Assembly (NCBI GenBank): GCA_038211965.1
Contig: JBBQVB010000135.1
Coordinates: forward strand, 1-6,291
Source of the DNA: Glacieibacterium sp038211965
GTDB taxonomy: Bacteria > Pseudomonadota > Alphaproteobacteria > Sphingomonadales > Sphingomonadaceae
DNA: 6,291 bases
Direction of reading: 5' to 3'
The notes beneath the pieces are model-generated. The model was not told the origin of the DNA. It searched no databases and saw only the letters and a program-made list of their open reading frames with translations. Every line of letters begins with the position of its first letter. Positions within the stretch are counted from its first letter, which is position 1. A program made the translations under genes and the position numbers. Below are positions 1 to 5,898 of the stretch, piece by piece.

Positions 1-1
1 C

Positions 2-643
2 CCTACCGTCCGCGCCATTGTGCTGAGCGGCAACGGCCCGAGCTTTTGTGCCGGGGCCGATGCGGCGTGGATGCGCGCCTCCGCTGAACTCTCGGAGGCC
101 GACAACTGCGCCGACGCGCTGCGCCTGTCGGACATGCTCGACGCCATCGACACCTGCGCCAAGCCGGTGATCGCAGTGGCGCATGGCTTCGTCTTCGGCG
201 GGGGCGTCGGGTTGATCGCTTGCGCCGACCTTGTCGTCGTTCGCTCGGCGGTGAAATTCCGCCTGTCGGAGGTGCGCCTCGGCCTGACCCCCGCGACGAT
301 CTCGCCATTCGTCCTCGCCAAGATCGGCGCGAGCGCGGCGCGGCGGTACTTCCTCACCGCCGAGGATTTCGGGGCCGACGAGGCCGTCGCAATGGGCCTC
401 GCCCACGTCCACACCGATGATCACGAGGCGCAGATTGCGCTGTGGCTCGCCGACCTCGCGCAGGGCGCGCCGGGAGCCATCGCCGACGCCAAGGCGCTCA
501 TCCGCGCCGTTGCCGGTCGTCCGGTCGCTCCAGAACTCCGCGCCGATACCGCCGCGCGCATCGCCGCGCGCCGCGCCTCGGACGAGGGTCGCGAGGGGCT
601 TGCGGCTTTCATCGAGCGCCGCAAGCCGGGGTGGGCGGCGTGA
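2..643 (+). CDS. liuC: Methylglutaconyl-CoA hydratase, crotonase family (5' end missing)
   Basis: This is the last 213 residues of an enoyl-CoA hydratase/isomerase-family protein. The frame is open to the left edge, so the GTG at 20 is internal; family members are about 260 residues, so roughly 45-50 are missing. The expected reaction is hydration of 3-methylglutaconyl-CoA to HMG-CoA in cytosolic leucine catabolism. The crotonase CoA/oxyanion-hole segments are visible: FCAGAD at bases 44-61, followed by AAWM, which resembles the ADxxWM of LiuC proteins, and FGGGVG at 194-211. A glutamate in LSEVRLGL (codon 269-271) matches the second catalytic Glu of crotonases. The first Glu position, in GGGxE, is Gly here. 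The gene lies 42 bases before liuD on the same strand, which supports the leucine-pathway assignment over a generic enoyl-CoA hydratase. The missing N-terminus and the broad specificity of the family limit certainty. Confidence 0.85.
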   Translation, partial: PTVRAIVLSGNGPSFCAGADAAWMRASAELSEADNCADALRLSDMLDAIDTCAKPVIAVAHGFVFGGGVGLIACADLVVVRSAVKFRLSEVRLGLTPATISPFVLAKIGASAARRYFLTAEDFGADEAVAMGLAHVHTDDHEAQIALWLADLAQGAPGAIADAKALIRAVAGRPVAPELRADTAARIAARRASDEGREGLAAFIERRKPGWAA

Positions 644-663
644 CGCCCCTAGCTTCCGAAGCC

Positions 664-685
664 GCGCCGCGCCATTAAGCGGCGC
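664..685 (+). promoter_or_regulatory. Hairpin ending at the liuD start codon
   Basis: GCGCCGC (664-670) and GCGGCGC (679-685) are perfect reverse complements, giving a 7-bp all-G/C stem with the 8-base loop GCCATTAA. The right arm ends on the base before the liuD ATG. No good Shine-Dalgarno sequence is visible in the 42-base gap. The hairpin could therefore affect initiation at liuD or couple it to liuC translation. This is a reading of sequence only; short GC stems arise easily in DNA of this composition. Confidence 0.3.
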
Positions 686-2662
686 ATGAAGAAACTCCTC
701 ATCGCCAATCGCGGCGAGATCGCGCGGCGGATCATCCGCACCGCGCATTTCATGGGTATCGAGACCGTCGCGGTCTACTCGGACGCCGATGCGCTTGCGC
801 CGCACGTCCGCGAGGCGACCCAAGCCGTGCGCATCGGTCCGGCCGCGGCGGCCGAGAGCTATCTCGACCCCGCGAAGCTGCTCGATGCGGCGGCGCGCAC
901 CGGGGCGGATGCGGTCCACCCCGGCTATGGCTTCCTGTCGGAAAACGCAGGCTTCGCGCAGGCCGTTCTCGACGCCGGGCTGATTTGGGTCGGGCCGCCG
1001 GTCACGGCGATGCAGGTCATGGGCCTCAAGGACTCGGCAAAGGCGGCGATGAAGAAGGCGGGCGTGCCCATCACGCCGGGCTATCAGGGCAGCGACCAGA
1101 GCCTCGTCCGCCTCGAGCGCGCGGCGCAGCAGATCGGGTATCCGCTGCTGATCAAGGCGGTGGCTGGCGGCGGCGGCAAGGGCATGCGCTCGGTTCCCGA
1201 CGCGGTGTCGTTCGCCGAGAATTTGCTGAGCTGCCAACGCGAGGGGGCGAAGGCGTTCGGCAACGTCGGCGTCATGCTGGAGAAACTGATCGCGCGCCCG
1301 CGCCATGTCGAGGTGCAGGTGTTCGCCGACCGTGCGGGCAACGTCGTCCATCTGTGGGAGCGCGACTGCTCGCTCCAGCGCCGCCACCAGAAGGTCATCG
1401 AGGAAGCCCCTGCCCCGGGCCTCAGCGACCGGCTGCGCCACACGCTCGGCATCGCAGCAGTGACGGCGGCGACGGCGATCGCCTACGAAGGCGCGGGCAC
1501 CGTCGAGTTCATCCTCGACCTCGACGCGGTCGACACGCACGGCGACCCGGCGTTCTACTTCATGGAGATGAACACGCGTCTTCAGGTAGAACATCCGGTG
1601 ACCGAGGCGATCACCGGGTTCGATCTCGTCGAGTGGCAGTTGCGCATCGCGCGCGGTGAGATGCTGCCGGTCCACCAGGACGCGGTGCCGCTTAACGGCC
1701 ACGCCGTCGAGGCGCGGCTCTACGCCGAGGACGCCGACGCGGGGTTCCTGCCTGCCACCGGCACGCTGACACGGCTGCGCCTCCCGAGTGGAGCGGGCAC
1801 GCGGATCGACAGCGGCGTCGAGACGGGCAGCGAGATCACCGTCAACTACGACCCAATGATCGCCAAGGTCATCGCCTACGGCCCGACGCGCACCGGCGCG
1901 ATCGACGGCCTCGTCGCCGCGCTCGACGGGTGTGTCGTCGAGGGGGTCAAGTCGAACCGGGCCTTCCTTGCGCGGCTGGTCGGGCATCCGGCGTTCCGCA
2001 GTGGCGAGATCGATACCGGATTCATCGCGCGGCATGCCGACGCGCTTGCGCCGCACGACGCGGTGTCGGAGCAGGCGGTCGCCGTTGCTGCGCTTGCCCT
2101 GTCTTCACGAGCCGTGGCAGGAGCGGAAGGTGTCTTCGCCCGCCTCGGTGGCTTCCGCATCAACCTGACCGCCGAGCGCGGCCTCGACCTCTACGTTGGC
2201 GTTACCCGCCACGCGCTGATGCTGTCCGCGGACGGTGCACGGACACGCATCGCGGGCCTTGCCGCGCCGCTGAGCGCGCAGGGCCGCTGGACCGACGACA
2301 TCACCTACGAGGCCGACCTCGACGGCAACCTCGTTTATGCCGTCGTGCTGATTGCCGGCGATAGGGTCGAAGTGCGACTCGACGGCCAGGTTGCGCAACT
2401 GTCGACCCGCCCTGCCGCTGCCGATGCCAGGGGCCTCGCCAGCGATGCACGCGTCGTTGCGCCGATGCCCGGTCGCGTCCTCGCGCTCGACGTAAAGGCC
2501 GGACAAACGGTGGCAGTCGGCGATCGGCTGCTCGTTCTCGAAGCCATGAAGATGGAACACCGGCTGGTTGCCAAGCTCGCTGGCACCGTCGCGGCGGTCC
2601 ACGTCGGCGAGGGCGATCAGGTGGCGGACGGCACGCTGCTGGTGGAAATCGAGATCGCCTGA
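686..2662 (+). CDS. liuD: 3-Methylcrotonyl-CoA carboxylase alpha subunit (biotin carboxylase plus biotin carrier)
   Basis: This 658-residue protein carries biotin and carboxylates it with ATP and bicarbonate. The LiuB beta subunit, not in this window, would transfer the carboxyl to 3-methylcrotonyl-CoA. The biotin carboxylase domain fills about residues 1-450. It starts with KKLLIANRGEIARR, which fixes the ATG, and has the ATP-grasp loop GGGGKGMR (161-168), ERDCSLQRRHQK (225-236) and the active-site stretch MEMNTRLQVEH (293-303). A less conserved region, probably the BT linker that contacts the beta subunit, covers roughly 470-580. The biotin carrier domain follows, with APMPG at 592-596 and AMKM at 620-623; Lys622, 36 residues from the end, is the predicted biotin site. 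All key residues look intact. Acetyl-, propionyl- and geranyl-CoA carboxylase alpha subunits share this architecture, so the MCC call rests on linkage to liuC and liuA. The 3' end overlaps the convergent transporter gene by 46 bases. Confidence 0.92.
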   Translation: MKKLLIANRGEIARRIIRTAHFMGIETVAVYSDADALAPHVREATQAVRIGPAAAAESYLDPAKLLDAAARTGADAVHPGYGFLSENAGFAQAVLDAGLIWVGPPVTAMQVMGLKDSAKAAMKKAGVPITPGYQGSDQSLVRLERAAQQIGYPLLIKAVAGGGGKGMRSVPDAVSFAENLLSCQREGAKAFGNVGVMLEKLIARPRHVEVQVFADRAGNVVHLWERDCSLQRRHQKVIEEAPAPGLSDRLRHTLGIAAVTAATAIAYEGAGTVEFILDLDAVDTHGDPAFYFMEMNTRLQVEHPVTEAITGFDLVEWQLRIARGEMLPVHQDAVPLNGHAVEARLYAEDADAGFLPATGTLTRLRLPSGAGTRIDSGVETGSEITVNYDPMIAKVIAYGPTRTGAIDGLVAALDGCVVEGVKSNRAFLARLVGHPAFRSGEIDTGFIARHADALAPHDAVSEQAVAVAALALSSRAVAGAEGVFARLGGFRINLTAERGLDLYVGVTRHALMLSADGARTRIAGLAAPLSAQGRWTDDITYEADLDGNLVYAVVLIAGDRVEVRLDGQVAQLSTRPAAADARGLASDARVVAPMPGRVLALDVKAGQTVAVGDRLLVLEAMKMEHRLVAKLAGTVAAVHVGEGDQVADGTLLVEIEIA

Positions 2663-3900
2663 CGCCGATGCCTCGGCGCGGTCTCGGGCATCGCGAGCAT
2701 CGCGATCAACCCGACGACGACGCTGCCCGCCATATACCAGGCAGGAGCAAGCGGGTTGTCGGTGACGCCGATCAGCCAAGTCACGACGAACTGCGTCGAG
2801 CCACCGAACAGCGATATTGCCACTGCGTAAATCAGCGCCAGCGACCCCGAGCGTGCTGCGCGCGGCAAGGCCTCGCTGATCGCGACGAGAACGACCGACG
2901 TCGCAGTGCAACTGGCGACCGCGAGCACGGCGGTGGCGCCGAAGAGCACTGCGCCGCTGCGAAATTGCGCGAGGCACCAGAATGCCGGGAACACGGCGGC
3001 CAGCAGGAACGTCCACGGCACGATCATCACCCGGCGACGTCCGAAGCGATCCGACAGCATGCCGCCCGCAACGTCGGCGCCCGCGCTGAACAGGCCGAGC
3101 ACCGCCGTAGCACCGAACGCCAACGTCGTGTGCATCCCGAGCGTCGTCCCGGCATAGGTCGTCATGTAGTCTAGGACGTAGTTGACCGTAGTCGCGGCGG
3201 CTAGGAGGGCGATGCCAAGCAGCGCGATGCGCCTGACACCGATGTGCGCGACCGGCGCATCGGAAGTCGGCAGGTGGAGCGTCTCGACCAGCCCGCGCCG
3301 CAACACGAAGCCGAACGGCAGGATCGCGACACCGATGCCGAATGCGATCCGCCAACCCCAGGCATCGAGCTGTGCCGCGCCGAGGAGGCTGCTCAGCGTG
3401 ACACCGATCAGTCCTGCCGCGAGCACCGCCAGATCGGCGCTCATCGACCATAGCGAAACGTAGAATCCTCGGCGCAGCGGCGGCGCGGCCTCGACCAGAT
3501 AGGCAGCGCTCGGCCCGACCTCGCCACCGAGCGCGAAGCCTTGCAGCAGGCGAAAACCGACGACGAGTACCGGTGCCAGCGGGCCGACCTGTGCATAGGA
3601 CGGCGTGCAGGCGATCCCGGCCATCGCGATGCCGATCAAGCCGAACGACAGCAGCATCATCGGCTTTCGCCCGACGCGGTCGGCAAGACGTCCAATGACC
3701 AACGCACCGAGCGGGCGGGTCAGGAATCCCGCGCCGAAGGTCGCGAGGCTGGCGAGCAGGCTCGCCGCGGGTGTCTCCGCCGGAAAGAAGGTCCGCCCGA
3801 TCTGTGCGGCGAAGAAGGCGTAAGTCACGAAATCATAGAATTCGAGCGCGTTGCCCGCGACGACGGCAGCAATCTGGCGGCGCGGCAGCGTTATCGTCAT
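2617..3900 (-). CDS. MFS transporter, metabolite:H+ symporter (MHS) type
   Basis: This 427-residue inner-membrane protein is hydrophobic throughout, consistent with 12 transmembrane helices. MHS-type marks are the N-terminal GNALEFYDF (16-24), the loop 2-3 motif GRLADRVGRKP (70-80), RLLQGFALGGEVG (117-129) followed by PPLRRG, and the second-half copy GMLSDRFGRR (280-289). Known MHS members (KgtP, ShiA, ProP, CitA) import organic acids, shikimate or proline betaine with protons; the substrate here is unknown. The frame extends 18 codons upstream to a TTG at 3954. I chose the ATG at 3900 because MTITLPRRQIAAVV resembles family N-termini, and because the extension covers a plausible promoter. 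The Shine-Dalgarno is weak (GAAG, 4 bases before ATG). The gene is inverted between liuD and liuA, convergent with the former and divergent from the latter, so it is not in their operon. A link to branched-chain acid uptake is inference from position only. Confidence 0.88.
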   Translation of the reverse strand: MTITLPRRQIAAVVAGNALEFYDFVTYAFFAAQIGRTFFPAETPAASLLASLATFGAGFLTRPLGALVIGRLADRVGRKPMMLLSFGLIGIAMAGIACTPSYAQVGPLAPVLVVGFRLLQGFALGGEVGPSAAYLVEAAPPLRRGFYVSLWSMSADLAVLAAGLIGVTLSSLLGAAQLDAWGWRIAFGIGVAILPFGFVLRRGLVETLHLPTSDAPVAHIGVRRIALLGIALLAAATTVNYVLDYMTTYAGTTLGMHTTLAFGATAVLGLFSAGADVAGGMLSDRFGRRRVMIVPWTFLLAAVFPAFWCLAQFRSGAVLFGATAVLAVASCTATSVVLVAISEALPRAARSGSLALIYAVAISLFGGSTQFVVTWLIGVTDNPLAPAWYMAGSVVVGLIAMLAMPETAPRHRRQAISISTSSVPSAT

Positions 3901-3935
3901 GCCGCTTCGCACCCGCCCAACCCCGCCTTCTCGCG

Positions 3936-3964
3936 AATGAAGCGTGCGAGACAACTGACGTCAA
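3936..3964 (-). promoter_or_regulatory. Possible housekeeping promoter for the MFS gene
   Basis: Read on the minus strand, TTGACG (3959-3964) matches the sigma-70 -35 box at five of six positions. After a 17-base spacer comes TTCATT (3936-3941), a weak three-of-six -10 box. Transcription would start near 3929, leaving a leader of about 28 bases before the ATG at 3900. The strong -35 and ideal spacing support it; the poor -10 and the G+C-rich background weaken it. Confidence 0.33.
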
Positions 3965-4027
3965 GCGCTGCCGCCGGGTGGCTGAATGGCGTGAAAGCGG
4001 CTAGAACGACTGCATCTCCTCCCGGCC

Positions 4028-4031
4028 AAGG
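4028..4031 (+). promoter_or_regulatory. liuA ribosome binding site
   Basis: AAGG lies 6 bases before the ATG at 4038, a standard spacing. It supports that start, which also fits the N-termini of isovaleryl-CoA dehydrogenases. Confidence 0.55.
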
Positions 4032-4037
4032 TACGCG

Positions 4038-5204
4038 ATGACCCTCTCCTCCCTCCGCTTCGACCACGGCGACACGATCGACATGCTACGCGAGAGCGTC
4101 CGCGCCTTCGCGGCGGCCGAGATCGCGCCGCGCGCCGCCGAGATCGACGCGACCAACACTTTCCCGCGCGACCTGTGGAGCAAGCTCGGCGACCTCGGGC
4201 TGCATGGGATTACCGTTCCCGAGGCTGATGGCGGGGCTGGGCTGGGCTATCTCGCGCACGTCGTCGCGGTCGAAGAAATCTCGCGCGCCTCGGCCAGCGT
4301 CGGCCTGAGCTATGGTGCGCACTCGAACCTGTGCATCAATCAGATCGCGCGCTGGGGCACGGCGGCGCAGAAGGCGAAATATCTCCCCGGCCTGATCAGC
4401 GGCGAGCATGTCGGCAGCCTCGCGATGTCCGAAGCCGGATCGGGGTCCGACGTCGTCTCGATGCGCCTCAAGGCCGAGCGCAAGGGCAACGACGCGTTCG
4501 TCCTCAACGGCTCGAAATTCTGGATCACCAACGGGCCGCACGCCGAGACGCTCGTGGTCTATGGCAAGACCGACCCCGCAGCCGGGCCCAAAGGCATCAC
4601 CGCCTTCCTCGTCGAGCGTGGCATGCCGGGCTTTTCGACCGCGCCGAAGCTCGACAAGCTCGGAATGCGTGGTTCGGACACCTGCGAGCTCGTATTCGAG
4701 GATTGCGAGGTGCCCGCCGATAACGTGCTCGGCGAGGTGGGGCGCGGCGTGCAGGTGCTGATGTCGGGCCTCGACTACGAGCGCGTCGTGCTGGCGGGCG
4801 GGCCGCTTGGCATCATGGCGGCGTGCCTCGACGCGGTCGTCCCCTACGTCCACGAGCGCAAGCAGTTCGGCCAGCCGATCGGCGAGTTCCAGCTGATGCA
4901 GGGCAAGCTCGCCGACATGTACGTCGCGGCGTCGACCGCGCGCGCCTATGTCTATGCCGTCGCGCAGGCGTGCGACCGCGGCGAGACGGCGCGCAAGGAC
5001 GCGGCGGGATGCATCCTCTACGCCGCCGAGAAGGCGACGTGGATGGCGCTCGAAGCGATTCAGGCGCTGGGCGGCAACGGCTATACCAGCGACTATCCGA
5101 CGGGCCGCCTGCTGCGCGATGCCAAGCTGTACGAGATCGGTGCTGGAACGAGCGAAATCCGTCGCTTCCTGATCGGCCGCGAGATGTTCGCCGAGAGTGC
5201 GTGA
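4038..5204 (+). CDS. liuA: Isovaleryl-CoA dehydrogenase
   Basis: This 388-residue FAD enzyme would oxidise isovaleryl-CoA to 3-methylcrotonyl-CoA, the substrate of the LiuB/LiuD carboxylase, passing electrons to electron-transfer flavoprotein. Its length is normal for an acyl-CoA dehydrogenase. Family signatures are LAMSEAGSGSD, then WITNGP near the flavin, GMRGSDTCELVFEDCEVP, RKQFGQPIGEFQ and the C-terminal QALGGNGY. The type can be read from the catalytic base. In most family members it is a Glu in the late YEGT motif; here that position is Ala369 (IGAGTSEIRR). Glu248 in DYERVVLAGGPLG instead matches the catalytic Glu of isovaleryl-CoA dehydrogenase. The helix-G base also occurs in long-chain enzymes, but linkage to liuC and liuD makes isovaleryl-CoA the likely substrate. 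The gene has its own ribosome site and must be transcribed separately from liuD or by read-through antisense to the transporter. No clear terminator follows it. Confidence 0.93.
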   Translation: MTLSSLRFDHGDTIDMLRESVRAFAAAEIAPRAAEIDATNTFPRDLWSKLGDLGLHGITVPEADGGAGLGYLAHVVAVEEISRASASVGLSYGAHSNLCINQIARWGTAAQKAKYLPGLISGEHVGSLAMSEAGSGSDVVSMRLKAERKGNDAFVLNGSKFWITNGPHAETLVVYGKTDPAAGPKGITAFLVERGMPGFSTAPKLDKLGMRGSDTCELVFEDCEVPADNVLGEVGRGVQVLMSGLDYERVVLAGGPLGIMAACLDAVVPYVHERKQFGQPIGEFQLMQGKLADMYVAASTARAYVYAVAQACDRGETARKDAAGCILYAAEKATWMALEAIQALGGNGYTSDYPTGRLLRDAKLYEIGAGTSEIRRFLIGREMFAESA

Positions 5205-5219
5205 TAGTCGTTCGCAACA

Positions 5220-5245
5220 GGAACCCGACGCGGTGCCATCGCTTT
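5220..5245 (+). promoter_or_regulatory. Candidate EcfG-type (general stress) promoter for the hemerythrin gene
   Basis: GGAAC (5220-5224) is followed after 16 bases by GCTT (5241-5244), or after 17 by CTTT. Alphaproteobacterial EcfG promoters are known as GGAAC, 16-17 bases, then CGTT. Here the -35 box and the two Ts of the -10 box fit at the right spacing, but the CG does not. A start near 5251 would give a leader of about 27 bases to the ATG at 5278. A short motif can occur by chance, but its placement is right. Confidence 0.45.
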
Positions 5246-5264
5246 GAAGCGCCGCAACCTCGAC

Positions 5265-5269
5265 GGGAG
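5265..5269 (+). promoter_or_regulatory. Ribosome binding site of the hemerythrin gene
   Basis: GGGAG lies 8 bases before the ATG at 5278, a good Shine-Dalgarno match at workable spacing that supports this start. Confidence 0.6.
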
Positions 5270-5277
5270 TTCACGAC

Positions 5278-5847
5278 ATGGCGACGGCTTACAAATCGGC
5301 TTCGAATGACAACAGCGGCGTTCTGATCGCGGGTGCGGCGGGCTTCGGCCTTGGCCTGCTGGCGAGCGTCGGGCGCAAGGCGGCGGTGCAGGCTGTGACC
5401 TACGCGGCGGGCGACTGGTTCGAGGGGCTCAAGGCCGAGCACAAAATGGCCGGGGGCATCATCGAACTGATGGAAAAGACCACCGAGATCGACGTCAAGA
5501 AGCGCGGGGTTCTGCTGTTCCAGCTTCAGCACGCGCTCGGCAAGCATGCCGTGCAGGAAGAAGACATCATCTATTGTGCGCTGCGGGCGCAAGGCAAGAT
5601 CGTCGATGCCGACGAACTGAGCCACGAGCACGCCGCCGAGGTAAAGCAGGGGCTCTACGATCTCGAGCAGATCGACAAGGCGTCGCCTGCGTGGCTCGAG
5701 CGTGTCCGCGAACTCAAGGCCGACATCGAGGCGCACGTCCGCAAGGAAGAGGACGAAATCTACCCCGCATTGCGCGCCAGCCTGAGCGACGAGGAGAACC
5801 GCAAGCTCACCAACCGGATGAACCGCGAGGGGTTCAAGGTCGCGTAA
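5278..5847 (+). CDS. Membrane-anchored hemerythrin (HHE) domain protein
   Basis: This 189-residue protein combines one short hydrophobic N-terminal segment with a helical HHE cation-binding domain. Residues 14-32 are rich in Gly, Ala and Leu with GxxxG-like spacing (GAAGFGLGLL) and likely form one membrane helix. From about residue 50 the hemerythrin-like pattern follows: His55, His90xxxGlu94, His118 and His153xxxGlu157, the complete expected set of non-heme di-iron ligands. Extra nearby candidates are His85, Glu95, His116 and Glu158. Bacterial HHE proteins bind O2, sense oxygen or redox state, or handle nitric oxide and iron; which applies here cannot be told from sequence. There is no attached signalling domain, so it probably acts as a membrane-associated binding or protective protein. 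A possible stress promoter and a good ribosome site precede it, so it appears to be a single-gene unit separate from liuA. A cytoplasmic protein with an amphipathic N-terminus is the alternative. Confidence 0.85.
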   Translation: MATAYKSASNDNSGVLIAGAAGFGLGLLASVGRKAAVQAVTYAAGDWFEGLKAEHKMAGGIIELMEKTTEIDVKKRGVLLFQLQHALGKHAVQEEDIIYCALRAQGKIVDADELSHEHAAEVKQGLYDLEQIDKASPAWLERVRELKADIEAHVRKEEDEIYPALRASLSDEENRKLTNRMNREGFKVA

Positions 5848-5857
5848 CGGATTTCCC

Positions 5858-5888
5858 CTCCCCTCTCGGCGCTTCGCCGAGAGGGGAG
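5858..5888. terminator. Perfect 14-bp palindrome between convergent genes, probable bidirectional terminator
   Basis: CTCCCCTCTCGGCG (5858-5871) and its exact reverse complement (5875-5888) flank the 3-base loop CTT. It lies 10 bases after the hemerythrin stop codon and 10 bases beyond the stop of the minus-strand acylase gene. There is no T-run on either side, so it is not a classical intrinsic terminator. C/T-rich palindromes of this kind are common between genes in sphingomonads, as far as I recall, and it may be one copy of a dispersed repeat. Confidence 0.55.
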
Positions 5889-5898
5889 AACGAAGATA

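Larger units (their letters stand above)
3901..4037. promoter_or_regulatory. Divergent MFS/liuA intergenic region
   Basis: These 137 bases separate divergent start codons and should hold both promoters. The only symmetrical site I see is the 8-bp palindrome TGACGTCA at 3956-3963, which overlaps the putative MFS -35 box. For liuA, TAGAAC at 4002-4007 is a four-of-six match to a -10 box, but no convincing -35 stands 16-18 bases upstream. I see no clear copy of the longer A/T-flanked palindrome described for the MerR-type regulator LiuR. Confidence 0.5.

Noticed and set aside
985..1659. 224-codon plus-strand open frame inside liuD
   Set aside because: It is a shifted frame of the biotin carboxylase domain, Gly/Arg/Ala-rich and without family motifs.
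2688..2705. Tandem 9-base repeat GCATCGCGA x2
   Set aside because: It lies in frame within a transporter helix (IAM-LAM) and reflects hydrophobic codon use rather than a functional repeat.
2668..3174. Plus-strand 168-codon open frame after liuD, considered as a missing liu gene
   Set aside because: It is antisense to the transporter, rich in Arg/Gln/His, and shows no HMG-CoA lyase or other leucine-pathway motif.
2105..3451. Long minus-strand open frame of 448 codons covering the end of liuD and most of the transporter
   Set aside because: It is Arg/Asp/Ala-rich with no recognisable domain and lies in another frame of the convincing transporter. Long chance frames are expected at this G+C content.
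3901..3954. TTG at 3954 as the start of the transporter
   Set aside because: It adds 18 polar residues not typical of the family N-terminus and overlaps the likely promoter; the ATG at 3900 fits better.
4086..4853. 255-codon minus-strand open frame antisense to liuA
   Set aside because: Composition mirrors the liuA codon pattern and no domain is visible; liuA itself is complete.
5205..5277. Terminator after liuA
   Set aside because: Only trivial stems and no T-run are present; the gap is better explained by the start signals of the hemerythrin gene.
4813..5736. 307-codon minus-strand open frame under liuA and the hemerythrin gene
   Set aside because: Its start region is simply antisense to the hemerythrin gene and the rest is Arg/Ser-rich; both plus-strand genes have full family motifs.
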